Below are positions 50,599 through 58,600 of a stretch of 64,000 nucleotides of DNA, piece by piece. The stretch lies in the NCBI GenBank assembly GCA_965243095.1, contig OZ251530.1, forward strand, positions 1 to 64,000, given 5' to 3'. The notes beneath the pieces are model-generated. The model did no database searches. It was not told where the DNA came from and worked only from the letters and a program-made list of their open reading frames with translations. The stretch's first letter is position 1. Each line of letters starts with the position of its first letter. This DNA is from VXYL01 sp965243095 (lineage in GTDB: Bacteria > Pseudomonadota > Gammaproteobacteria > Pseudomonadales > Azotimanducaceae). Both the position numbers and the translations under genes were made by a program.

Positions 50599-50883
50599 AT
50601 GAAGAAGTACCCGCCGACATCGAAAGAGCTGCGCGAGTGGATGGACAGCAAGGGCCTCTCCAACAAGGACGTGGCCAAGGCGTTGCGCCTTTCCGATGGG
50701 CGCGTGGTGCGCTTTTGGACATCCAAGAAGTCGCCGCGGCCGATCCCCTATCCGAGCTGGTACACGCTGCGGCACAAGTTCGGCAAGAGCAACGCCAAGA
50801 GCAAGCCAGCGCACAAGGACGAACAAGCCGGCAAAGGCAACCAAGCGGGCAAAGACGACCGCGAAGGCGTCGCCGATGCCTGA
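50599..50883 (+). CDS. Small helix-turn-helix protein
   Basis: 94 aa from ATG 50599 (a TTG four codons earlier is possible). The first ~65 residues form a helix-turn-helix-like unit: TSKELREWMDSKGLSNKDVA, KALRLSDGRVVRFWTSKKSP, reminiscent of Cro/XRE or phage-type DNA-binding proteins. The tail is Lys/Gly/Asp-rich and probably disordered. Its stop lies inside the start of aroA: ATG of aroA at 50876 precedes the TGA at 50881-50883, an 8-bp overlap, so translation is coupled. It could regulate the operon, but no target is visible. Confidence 0.6.
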   Translation: MKKYPPTSKELREWMDSKGLSNKDVAKALRLSDGRVVRFWTSKKSPRPIPYPSWYTLRHKFGKSNAKSKPAHKDEQAGKGNQAGKDDREGVADA

Positions 50884-52174
50884 AACCGCGCCACCACGCC
50901 GCATCGAGCGCGTGCGGCGGCCGTTTCACGTGAAGGTCACGCTGCCGGGCAGCAAATCCATCGCCTTGCGGCACATTCTGATGTCCTTGCTGGCGGACGC
51001 GCCCACCCACCTCGATGGCGTGCCGCGGTGCGACGACGTGGACGCCATGTTCGCCGCCGCCGAGCGCTTGGGGGCGCGTGTGCGACGGCGAGGCAAAGCC
51101 GCTTGGATCCAGCCCGCCGAACAACCCCCCGGCGACATGACCCTCCATCTCGGCATGAGCGGCGTTTCCCTGCGGCTGCTGCTCGCCCACGCCGCACTGC
51201 GCACCACCACGACGCGGTTCACCGGCCACGCGCAGCTGCATCGCCGGCCGAACGCCGATCTGTTGCAAGCGCTGGAGAGCATGGGCTGCCAAGTTTCCGC
51301 CGTCGAAGGTGGCCTGTTGCCCATCGCCGTCAACGGCCCAAGTTGCCCGCCAACGGACGCGACCCTGCGCACCGGCGTCACCAGCCAGTATCTCTCCGGC
51401 CTGTTGCTTTCCGCCCCCGCGTTGCCCAACGGCTTGCTCATCCACCTGCGCGGCGAGCGCACCAGCGCCTCCTACATCGAGGTGACGCGCAGAGAAATGG
51501 CGCGCCGCGGCGTCTCGGTGGAAGACTCAAACGCCAACGCGCTGCGCGTGCCGCCGGCCAAGTACTCCGGCGGGAAGGTGGTCATCGAAGGCGACGCGTC
51601 GGCGGCCACCTACCATGCCGCGCTCGCCACGTTGCACGGCGGCAACGTCACTTTCAACAACCTTGGCGTCTGCACCTCCCAAGGCGACTTCGCCTTTCTC
51701 TCGCTGTGCGAACTCGCCGGCGCAGAGGTGCAGCGGGGAGCGCGGACGACCACGGTGAAGGGCCCTGAGCAGCTCAAACCCATCAACCACGCCGAAATGG
51801 ACGACATGCCGGACGCCGCCCCCACGCTGATGGCGATGGCGCCGTTCCTGCCGACGCCGACCCGCCTTACCGGGCTCGCGACGTTGCGCGTGAAGGAATG
51901 TGACCGCTTGCGCGCCGGCACGACGGAACTGCGCAAAGCCGGGGTGCGCGTGGAAGAGGAGGCGGACGCGATGACCATCCACCCCGCCACCACCCCGCGC
52001 CCGGCGGCCTTCGACACCTACGAAGACCACCGCATGGCGATGTCCCTCGCCGTGTTCGCCAGCCGCGTCGGCGGCTGCGAAGTGCGCGGGCCGGATTGCG
52101 TCGCCAAAACCTACGCCGACTTCTGGCAGGACTTCCAGCGCATCTACGGGGAAACGCCAACATACGCGGAGTGA
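50876..52174 (+). CDS. aroA: 3-phosphoshikimate 1-carboxyvinyltransferase (EPSP synthase)
   Basis: 432 aa from ATG 50876. Joins shikimate 3-phosphate with PEP in the aromatic amino-acid pathway. Family landmarks are KVTLPGSKSIALRHILMSLL, HLGMSGVSLRLLLAHAALR, RTGVTSQYLSGLLLSAP, GDASAATYHAALA, ATLRVKECDRLRAGTTELRK and TYEDHRMAMSLAVFA. Length is standard. In the N-terminal loop the usual NAGT is replaced by GMSGVS, a deviation from most bacterial enzymes. It overlaps the small HTH gene by 8 bp and is followed at 80 bp by a methyltransferase gene on the same strand. Confidence 0.93.
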   Translation: MPETAPPRRIERVRRPFHVKVTLPGSKSIALRHILMSLLADAPTHLDGVPRCDDVDAMFAAAERLGARVRRRGKAAWIQPAEQPPGDMTLHLGMSGVSLRLLLAHAALRTTTTRFTGHAQLHRRPNADLLQALESMGCQVSAVEGGLLPIAVNGPSCPPTDATLRTGVTSQYLSGLLLSAPALPNGLLIHLRGERTSASYIEVTRREMARRGVSVEDSNANALRVPPAKYSGGKVVIEGDASAATYHAALATLHGGNVTFNNLGVCTSQGDFAFLSLCELAGAEVQRGARTTTVKGPEQLKPINHAEMDDMPDAAPTLMAMAPFLPTPTRLTGLATLRVKECDRLRAGTTELRKAGVRVEEEADAMTIHPATTPRPAAFDTYEDHRMAMSLAVFASRVGGCEVRGPDCVAKTYADFWQDFQRIYGETPTYAE

Positions 52175-52253
52175 TGCAGCCGGCGCCCGCGGAGGCGGCT
52201 TTGCGCAGTCGTTTCGCGCCAAGAAGCTCGGATTGCCATTAAAGTACGCCGGC

Positions 52254-53501
52254 ATGGGCGGCAGCCAGAAAGACCGCGGCCAAGTCGTCGCCAGCGTGCG
52301 GATGACGGCACAGGAACGCGCCGAAATGGAGCGGTCGGCCGCTCGCTTGGGGTTTGGCTCGGTCGCGGAATACCTGCGCCACTTGCACCGCACCAACGTG
52401 CAACCAAGCGAGGACTCCAGCGCAACCGGCGAAACGCGGGCGCTTGCGGAAACGTACCTCCCCGGCGACATACGCCCTTATCACCGCACGGCCTTGGGCA
52501 CCGCCCTCTGCGGCGATGCCCTCTGCCATCTGCATCACGCGCCGCCGCAGTCCGTGGACTTGGTTATGACGTCGCCGCCATTCGGCCTAGTGCGCAAGAA
52601 GTCCTATGGCAACGAGGACGCGCACGCCTATTGCGACTGGTTTCGTCCCTTCGCGGCCGGGTTTCGGCGCGTCTTGAAGGAGCGCGGCAGCCTGGTGATC
52701 GACATCGGCGGCGCGTGGAAGCGGGGCACGCCGACGCGCTCGCTCTATCACTTCGAGCTGCTGCTGATGCTCTGCGAGGAGTACGGCTTCCACCTGTGCC
52801 AAGAGCACTACTGGTGGAACCCGTCCAAGCTGCCGACCCCGGCCGAGTGGGTGAACATCCGCCGCGTGCGCGTGAAGGACGCGGTGAATTGCGTTTGGTG
52901 GCTCAGCCCCACGCCTTGGCCGAAGGCCAGCAACCGCCGCGTGCTGGCGCCGTACAGCGGCGCCATGCGTTCGCTCCTGAAGAACGGCTACCAAGCGAAA
53001 CTCCGCCCCTCGGGCCATCAGATTTCCACCAAGTTCGCCAAGGACAACGGCGGTGCCGTGCCGCCCAATCTGTTGGCCGTCGCCAACACCGAGTCGAACG
53101 GGCACTACCAGGAATACTGCCGCGAACACGGCCTGCCCGTTCACCCGGCGCGCTTTCCAAAGGAGCTGCCGGAGTACTTCATCCGCATGCTCACCAACCC
53201 AGGGGATTTGGTGCTGGACCCGTTCGCCGGCTCCTGCGTCACCGGCGCGGTGGCGGAACGCCTCGACCGCCGTTGGATCTGCTGCGAACTGAACGAGGAC
53301 TACCTCAAAGGCGCCATGGCGCGGTTCGAAGAAGGGCCGGGGAGCGCCGACTTGGTGACCGGGGCGTTCGGCAACAAGCCGGCCTACAAGATTCACGCGC
53401 CATGCAGCATGCCCGTACCCGACATCGAAGCACCGCTGGCGGACGATGGCGGCCTGCGCCGACCGGCTACCGTCGGCCGATCCAAGAAGACGAGCAAGTA
53501 G
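52254..53501 (+). CDS. Site-specific DNA methyltransferase with N-terminal ribbon-helix-helix domain
   Basis: 415 aa from ATG 52254 (TTG 52233 possible). Residues ~11-47 (QVVASVRMTAQERAEMERSA, ARLGFGSVAEYLRHL) look like a ribbon-helix-helix DNA-binding domain. Then comes an amino-methyltransferase with catalytic motif IV TSPPFG at 106-111 before the SAM motif DPFAGSCVTG near 322, the beta-group order of N4-cytosine or N6-adenine enzymes. The TSPPF form is more typical of N4-cytosine modification. FPKELPEYFIRMLTNPGDLV and RRWICCELNEDYLKGA support a complete domain. It is followed directly by an HNH nuclease, together forming a restriction-modification pair. The N-terminal domain could autoregulate the locus. 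Confidence 0.87.
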   Translation: MGGSQKDRGQVVASVRMTAQERAEMERSAARLGFGSVAEYLRHLHRTNVQPSEDSSATGETRALAETYLPGDIRPYHRTALGTALCGDALCHLHHAPPQSVDLVMTSPPFGLVRKKSYGNEDAHAYCDWFRPFAAGFRRVLKERGSLVIDIGGAWKRGTPTRSLYHFELLLMLCEEYGFHLCQEHYWWNPSKLPTPAEWVNIRRVRVKDAVNCVWWLSPTPWPKASNRRVLAPYSGAMRSLLKNGYQAKLRPSGHQISTKFAKDNGGAVPPNLLAVANTESNGHYQEYCREHGLPVHPARFPKELPEYFIRMLTNPGDLVLDPFAGSCVTGAVAERLDRRWICCELNEDYLKGAMARFEEGPGSADLVTGAFGNKPAYKIHAPCSMPVPDIEAPLADDGGLRRPATVGRSKKTSK

Positions 53502-54518
53502 ATGGCGCGCCTGCCCAAGCCCGAGCTCCTTGGCATGGTGGAGCAAGCCATCCTTGACGCGGGCTGGCGCTACCTTTGCCTGACGCCCGCCGCTGCCCAC
53601 CCGGCCCGCTACTCGCTGTTCCGCGACGGGCCGAGCAGCATCGTCCGGGTCTACATCTGGAATCTAACCCCCGGAGGCAAGAATCGGCCCTTGGACGAGT
53701 GGCGGATCCAAGTTACCGGCGTCAGCCACTTTGAGCCGGAGACCGACGGCAAGACGCTGATACTGGGTTGGGAAGACGAACGCCGCGTATTCGTCGGATT
53801 CGACTTGCACAAACACTCGGGTGCGGTTGGGTATTCGCCATCCATTCAACTGTGCGCACATGCGTTAGACGACGCCGCGATCAACGGCTTTGCGATTCAC
53901 AACAAGGGCAACGCGGAGCTGGCCGTAGCGTTTCGTCCAGGCTTCTTGGCCACTTACATCGAGAACATGGAATCCCTGCACGAGTGTGGCGAATTCGCCA
54001 GTGAAATCAAATTACTGCAGCAAATCGGGGAACATGGCGGGCACGTGACCGAAACCGACGTGGAGGACGTCGTCGCCGAACCCCGGCGCTATGCGGTGGT
54101 CGCCACGAAACGGGCCCTGCGCGACATCGGCTTTCGCAACCGCGTGCTGTCCGCCTACGGCCATAGCTGCGCCATGTGCGGCGTCCAGCTTCGGCTGCTG
54201 GACGCCGCCCACATCCTGCCGGCGGCGCATCCAGACAGCACGGACGACACGGACAACGGCGTCGCGCTTTGCGCACTGCACCACCGCGCCTTCGATAGGA
54301 CACTGATCACCTTCGACCCCAAGTTCCGCGTCCACGCCAATGGAGGCTTGATCCAGCGCCTAAAGGCCGAGAATCGTGATGGCGGACTGTCGGCGTTTCA
54401 ACGTCAGTTGCGGCCGATTCTGATCCTGCCGCCTGATCAGAGAGATCGTCCGGCGCGGCACTTCGTCACCACGGCCAACCGGCTACGTGGTTGGCCTACG
54501 CGCTTCTCGCGTGCGTAG
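53502..54518 (+). CDS. HNH restriction endonuclease
   Basis: 338 aa; ATG follows the methyltransferase TAG with no intervening base. The C-terminal HNH domain is YGHSCAMCGVQLRLLDAAHI, LPAAHPDSTDDTDNGVALCA, LHHRAFD (residues ~218-268), with a C-x2-C plus C/H zinc site and catalytic AHI-type His. The N-terminal ~170 residues include VRVYIWNLTPGGKNRPLDEW and RRVFVGFDLHKHSGAVGYSP, a domain seen in other HNH restriction enzymes and possibly involved in target recognition. Recognition sequence unknown. The tight coupling with the methyltransferase and isolation from other genes suggest a mobile type II system. Confidence 0.85.
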   Translation: MARLPKPELLGMVEQAILDAGWRYLCLTPAAAHPARYSLFRDGPSSIVRVYIWNLTPGGKNRPLDEWRIQVTGVSHFEPETDGKTLILGWEDERRVFVGFDLHKHSGAVGYSPSIQLCAHALDDAAINGFAIHNKGNAELAVAFRPGFLATYIENMESLHECGEFASEIKLLQQIGEHGGHVTETDVEDVVAEPRRYAVVATKRALRDIGFRNRVLSAYGHSCAMCGVQLRLLDAAHILPAAHPDSTDDTDNGVALCALHHRAFDRTLITFDPKFRVHANGGLIQRLKAENRDGGLSAFQRQLRPILILPPDQRDRPARHFVTTANRLRGWPTRFSRA

Positions 54519-54701
54519 CAGAGCGGCGGGGTTTGTGCATGGTGCTTTACCGCTCGCCGTTTCGCCATGCGTCGGCGGTTGGTAGGACTTCCGCAGCTAC
54601 GGAGAGCACGAACAGAAGTTGGCCGGGCCGGAGGCTTCGGTTGGGTTGCGGTTGGTTTAGAATGGCGCGCTTGTTCGTTTTCACCCACAGGCGGGACACA
54701 C

Positions 54702-55580
54702 ATGAGTGATTTTGAGGGCAAGGTTGCCATCGTAACCGGCGCCGGGCACGGCTTGGGGCGCAGCCATGCGCTGGCCTTCGCTGAACGCGGCGCCAAGGTC
54801 GTGGTGAATGACCTCGGCGGATCCGTGCATGGCGAGGGGCAGTCGGACGCCGCGGACGCGGTGGTGGAGGAGATCAAAGCGGCCGGCGGCGAGGCCGTCG
54901 CCAACAAGGCGTCCGTGGCGGATCGGGACGGCGCCAAGAGCATCGTGGACGATGCGGTGGCCGCCTTCGGCACCGTGGACATCGTGGTGAACAACGCCGG
55001 CATCCTGCGCGACAAATCCTTCAAGAACATGAGCTTGGACGAGTTCGACCTGGTGCTCGACGTCCACCTGCGCGGCACCGCCTACGTCACCCGGCACGCT
55101 TGGCCGATCATGTACGAGAAAAACTGGGGGCGCGTGGTGCTCACCAGTTCCACCTCCGGCATCTTCGGCAACTTCGGCCAAGCGAACTACGGCGCCGCCA
55201 AGATGGGGATGCTGGGCCTCATGAACGTGCTGGCGATCGAAGGCGCGGCGCACAATGTGCGCGTGAACTGCTTGGCGCCGGGCGCCGCCACGCGCATGAC
55301 GGCGAGCGTGCCCGGTTCCACCATCGACATGAGCAAGCCGCCGCCGGCGATGAGCCCGGCGCTGGTCACCCCGGCGGTGCTGTACCTTTGCAGCGAGGAC
55401 GCCCCTTCGGCGCACACCATCCACGCCGCCGGCGGGCGTTTTTCGCGCTCGCAGACGTTCACCAACAAGGGCATCGCGCTGGGCTTGGAGGCCAACTACG
55501 AGGATCTTGCGGACGACGTGGCGACCGTGGTGGGCATGGACGCCGCCACGCCGTTCGACCCGCTGGCGCGGCGGCGGTGA
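54702..55580 (+). CDS. SDR family oxidoreductase, (3R)-hydroxyacyl-CoA dehydrogenase-like
   Basis: 292 aa from ATG 54702. Cofactor motif AIVTGAGHGLGRSHALAFAE, NNAG segment VDIVVNNAGILRDKSF, catalytic Ser in VVLTSSTSGIFG, and YGAAK. The long insertion NDLGGSVHGEGQSDAADAVV and GRVVLTSSTSGIFGNFGQAN closely resemble the N-terminal dehydrogenase unit of multifunctional enzyme type 2 (HSD17B4-like) and related bacterial stand-alone enzymes of fatty-acid beta-oxidation. The neighbouring glutaryl-CoA dehydrogenase, convergent with it, fits acyl-CoA catabolism. The exact substrate is not determined. Confidence 0.85.
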   Translation: MSDFEGKVAIVTGAGHGLGRSHALAFAERGAKVVVNDLGGSVHGEGQSDAADAVVEEIKAAGGEAVANKASVADRDGAKSIVDDAVAAFGTVDIVVNNAGILRDKSFKNMSLDEFDLVLDVHLRGTAYVTRHAWPIMYEKNWGRVVLTSSTSGIFGNFGQANYGAAKMGMLGLMNVLAIEGAAHNVRVNCLAPGAATRMTASVPGSTIDMSKPPPAMSPALVTPAVLYLCSEDAPSAHTIHAAGGRFSRSQTFTNKGIALGLEANYEDLADDVATVVGMDAATPFDPLARRR

Positions 55581-55615
55581 AGTAGAAGGGGTAAGGCGGC
55601 ATCTTGCGGGCTGCC

Positions 55616-56794
55616 TCACCCTGTGAACGCCTGAATCCCGGTTTGCGCGCGCCCAAGGATGAGCGCGTGGATGTCGTGGGTGCCTTCGTAGGTGTTCACG
55701 GTTTCCAGATTCATGACGTGGCGGATGACGTGGTACTCGTCGGCGATGCCGTTGGCGCCGTGCATGTCCCGTGCCGCGCGGGCGATGTCCAGCGCCTTGC
55801 CGCAGTTGTTGCGCTTGAGCAGCGAGATGCTCTCCACCGGCAGGCGGTCTGCGTCCAACAGCCGGCCGATACGCAGGCAGCCGGCGAGGCCGAGGGCGAT
55901 CTCGGTTTGCATGTCCGCGAGTTTCTTCTGCACGAGCTGGTTGGCGGCGAGCGGCCGGCCGAACTGGTTGCGATCTAGGGTGTAGCGCCTCGCGGCGTGC
56001 CAGCAGAACTCGGCCGCCCCCAACGCGCCCCAACAGATGCCGAAGCGGGCGCGGTTGAGGCAGCCGAACGGGCCGCTCAAGCCGGAGGCGCCCGGCAGCA
56101 GGTTTTCGGCGGGCACATAGGCATCGTCCAAGACGATTTGGCCGGTGACGGACGCCCGCAGGCTCATCTTGCCCTTGATGGCGGGCGTGGTGAAGCCGTC
56201 CGTGCCGCGCTCCACCAGAAAGCCGCGGATGCGTCCCTCCAGCTTCGCCCACACCACCGCCACGTCGGCGATGGGCGCGTTGGTGATCCACGTTTTCGCG
56301 CCGCGCAAGCGGTAGCCATCGCCGGCCGGCTCGGCGCGGGTGGCCATGCTGCCCGGATCCGAACCGTGGTCCGGTTCGGTCAGGCCGAAGCAACCCACCC
56401 ACTCGCCACTGGCGAGTTTCGGCAGGTATTTGGCGCACTGCTCGTCGCTGCCGTAGGCGTGGATGGGATGCATCACCAGCGACGATTGCACGCTCATGGC
56501 GGAACGGTAGCCGGAATCCACCCGTTCCACTTCGCGCGCCATCAGCCCGTAGCAGACGTAGTTCGCCTCCGCGCCGCCGTAGCGGGAGGGCAAGGTGGCG
56601 CCGAGCATTCCCAGCGCCCCCATCTCGTTCATGATCTCGCGGTCGAAGCGTTCCTGGCGATTGGCTTCCAGCACCCGCGGCATGAGCTTGTCCTGCGCGT
56701 ATTGGCGGGCGGCGTCGCGCGCCATGCGCTCGTCTTCGCTGAGCTCGTCGTCGAGCAGCAGCGGATCGTCCCACGGGAAGGAGGTGTCAGGCAC
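55616..56794 (-). CDS. gcdH: Glutaryl-CoA dehydrogenase
   Basis: 392 aa flavoenzyme that oxidises and decarboxylates glutaryl-CoA to crotonyl-CoA in lysine, tryptophan and benzoate degradation. The segment DSGYRSAMSVQSSLVMHPIH contains the Arg and Ser residues that bind the glutaryl carboxylate. GCFGLTEPDHGSDPGSMATR and KTWITNAPIADVAVVWAKL are FAD/substrate segments. The catalytic base Glu370 is in TYEGTHDIHALILGRAQTGI. Length and order match the family closely. It is convergent with the SDR gene with 35 bp between stops. Confidence 0.95.
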   Translation of the reverse strand: MPDTSFPWDDPLLLDDELSEDERMARDAARQYAQDKLMPRVLEANRQERFDREIMNEMGALGMLGATLPSRYGGAEANYVCYGLMAREVERVDSGYRSAMSVQSSLVMHPIHAYGSDEQCAKYLPKLASGEWVGCFGLTEPDHGSDPGSMATRAEPAGDGYRLRGAKTWITNAPIADVAVVWAKLEGRIRGFLVERGTDGFTTPAIKGKMSLRASVTGQIVLDDAYVPAENLLPGASGLSGPFGCLNRARFGICWGALGAAEFCWHAARRYTLDRNQFGRPLAANQLVQKKLADMQTEIALGLAGCLRIGRLLDADRLPVESISLLKRNNCGKALDIARAARDMHGANGIADEYHVIRHVMNLETVNTYEGTHDIHALILGRAQTGIQAFTG

Positions 56795-56854
56795 GGCGGT
56801 CTCCGCAGTCAGTTGCCATCAAGGTAGCAACTCGCGGCGGTGAGGGAAACCGCG

Positions 56855-57715
56855 TTACGCCGATAGCGCGCTGTCGCGGGCGCGGCGCATCTGGTCGCGC
56901 AGCGCCGTGGCGGCAGCGGCCGCGGCTTCCCGCCAATCCGCGCCGGCGGATGCGTAGAGGATGCTGCGCGCCGCGTTCACCACCAAGCCGCTGCCGTTCG
57001 CGTCCATCCCGTGCGCGAACACCGCGTTGACGTCACCGCCTTGCGCCCCGACGCCGGGGACGAGCAAGGGCAACGTCGGCGCTCGCGCGCGCACCATGCC
57101 GAGTTGCTCGGGGAAGGTGGCGCCGACCACGAGGCCGAGATTGCCGTTGTCGCGCGCCGCCGCCAGTCCCGCGACGCGCAGATAGGCGGGGTCGCCCGGC
57201 GGATGTTCCTGCAGCCACGCGGCGTCTGGATTGGAGGTGTGGCAAAGCACGAACGCGCCGCGCCCCGGCCATTCGGCGAACGGCGCGAGCGCATCCCAGC
57301 CGAGATAGGGATTGACGGTGACCGCGTCCGCCTCGTACACCGCGAAGGCTTCGCGCGCGTACAGCGCCGCGGTGGCGCCGATGTCGTTCCGCTTGGCGTC
57401 GAGGATCACCGGGATATCCGGGTGTTGCCCGCGGATGTGGGCGATGAGCGTGGTCAGTTGGCTTTCCGCGCCCTCGGCGGCGAAACACGCGATCTGGGGC
57501 TTGAAGGCGCAGGCCAAACGCGCGGTGGCGTCCACGATGCCGCGACAGAACTCGAACAGCGGCATGGCCGCGCCGCGGTAGCCCTTCGGCAGGCGATCCA
57601 AGCGCGGATCCAAGCCGACGCACAACGCGGAATCCGACCGCGCCCAAGCGGCACGGAGTTTGTCGTGGAGAGTCGCGCCGCCAGGTGGGGCGCCTTTGCG
57701 TCCGTACGCGGCCAA
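56855..57715 (-). CDS. pyrF: Orotidine 5'-phosphate decarboxylase (type 2)
   Basis: 286 aa from a TTG at 57715; the usual family start would be around LHDKLRAAWARSDSALCVGL, so the first ~15 residues may not be translated. Converts OMP to UMP, the last step of pyrimidine synthesis. CVGLDPRLDRLP, DIPVILDAKRNDIGATAALY (catalytic DxKRxDI) and LLVPGVGAQGGDV are landmarks of the longer type 2 subfamily. The C-terminal LVVNAARSILYASAGADWRE binds phosphate. It stands alone, 60 bp from the gcdH start. Confidence 0.95.
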   Translation of the reverse strand: MAAYGRKGAPPGGATLHDKLRAAWARSDSALCVGLDPRLDRLPKGYRGAAMPLFEFCRGIVDATARLACAFKPQIACFAAEGAESQLTTLIAHIRGQHPDIPVILDAKRNDIGATAALYAREAFAVYEADAVTVNPYLGWDALAPFAEWPGRGAFVLCHTSNPDAAWLQEHPPGDPAYLRVAGLAAARDNGNLGLVVGATFPEQLGMVRARAPTLPLLVPGVGAQGGDVNAVFAHGMDANGSGLVVNAARSILYASAGADWREAAAAAATALRDQMRRARDSALSA

Positions 57716-57726
57716 AGCGTTGCCCC

Positions 57727-57855
57727 TTACGGGCTCTCGCCTTTGCGGTTTCCGAGCGCCGTCAACTTCGCCTCCAACTCCTTAACGCGGGCAAGCGCAG
57801 CCGCCTGCGCTTGCGCTTCGTTCCGCTCGGCTGTCGCCTGCTCACGTTCCGCCAT
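57727..57855 (-). pseudogene. Short coiled-coil fragment, possible Uma2-type nuclease tail
   Basis: 42 codons from ATG 57855 encoding AEREQATAERNEAQAQAAAL and LARVKELEAKLTALGNRKGE. Such Ala/Glu/Arg coiled-coil tails are found at the C-terminus of Uma2 (DUF820) family nucleases, but no catalytic part is present upstream. It lies in the 429-bp pyrF-gloA gap, next to a degenerate direct repeat, so it is probably a gene remnant. Confidence 0.35.
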
Positions 57856-57890
57856 GCGGGAACCGTACCATGTTGCGGCCTTGCGTCTTG

Positions 57891-57948
57891 TCCAATGAGA
57901 CATGAACCTGAACGGGGGGCGTTGATCCAACGAGAAATGAGCCTGAAG
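57891..57948. repeat. Degenerate 23-bp direct repeat
   Basis: TCCAATGAGACATGAACCTG (from 57891) and TCCAACGAGAAATGAGCCTG (from 57926), 35 bp apart, in the pyrF-gloA gap. Similar imperfect direct repeats occur at the ends of some insertion sequences; no transposase is present. The rest of the gap up to 58144 shows nothing further. Confidence 0.5.
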
Positions 57949-58144
57949 GCGGCGGAATTGGAATCGGAGGATGCTCTCGAAGTTGGAACCGAAAGGCTCT
58001 CACCAGGCCGTCGGCGGTGGTCATCGGCGAGCGGCGCATTGGTATTGGAAACGACTTGCCACGCCACGCGAAGAAAACGGTGCCCCGTGGGCATCGAGTT
58101 TCCGCTATTCTTGCTCGCCCCTGCCGTTGAGGAAATGGGCCCCT

Positions 58145-58564
58145 ATGAAGTACCTGCACACCATGGTTCGCGTGGCCGATTTGGACGCTTCGCTGGATTT
58201 CTACTGCGCGAAACTCGGCCTTGAGGAGCTGCGGCGCATCGACAACAAGGCCGGCCGCTTCACGCTGGTGTTTCTCGCCGCGCCGGGAGATGGCGAGGCG
58301 CAGGTGGAGCTCACCTACAACTGGGACCCGGAACAATTGGCCGGCGGGCGCAATTTCGGCCACTTGGCGTATCGGGTGGACGACATCTACGGCCTCTGCC
58401 AGCGCCTGCTGGACGCCGGCGTCACCATCAACCGGCCGCCGCGCGACGGCCACATGGCGTTCGTGCGCTCGCCGGACGACATCTCCATCGAGCTGTTGCA
58501 GAACGGCGCGCCGTTGCCGCGGCAAGAGCCGTGGGCGTCCATGCCGAACACCGGCGAGTGGTAA
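58145..58564 (+). CDS. gloA: Lactoylglutathione lyase (glyoxalase I)
   Basis: 139 aa. Isomerises the hemithioacetal of methylglyoxal and glutathione to S-lactoylglutathione. The paired beta-alpha-beta modules begin MKYLHTMVRVADLDASLDFY. The metal ligands expected of the family are His5, Glu in QVELTYNWDPE, His in FGHLAYRVDDI and Glu in ISIELLQ. Length fits the Ni-type bacterial enzyme. ATG 58145 follows a GAGGAAA. Longer frames upstream are not coding. It precedes the RND adaptor gene by 36 bp. Confidence 0.93.
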   Translation: MKYLHTMVRVADLDASLDFYCAKLGLEELRRIDNKAGRFTLVFLAAPGDGEAQVELTYNWDPEQLAGGRNFGHLAYRVDDIYGLCQRLLDAGVTINRPPRDGHMAFVRSPDDISIELLQNGAPLPRQEPWASMPNTGEW

Positions 58565-58600
58565 AGGCCGCCGGCGCGCGCCAACGGCGGGAGACTTCTC

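Noticed and set aside
54008..54340. Minus-strand ORFs opposite the HNH nuclease as a possible inhibitor gene
   Set aside because: Arg/Pro-rich shadows of the HNH domain without start signals.
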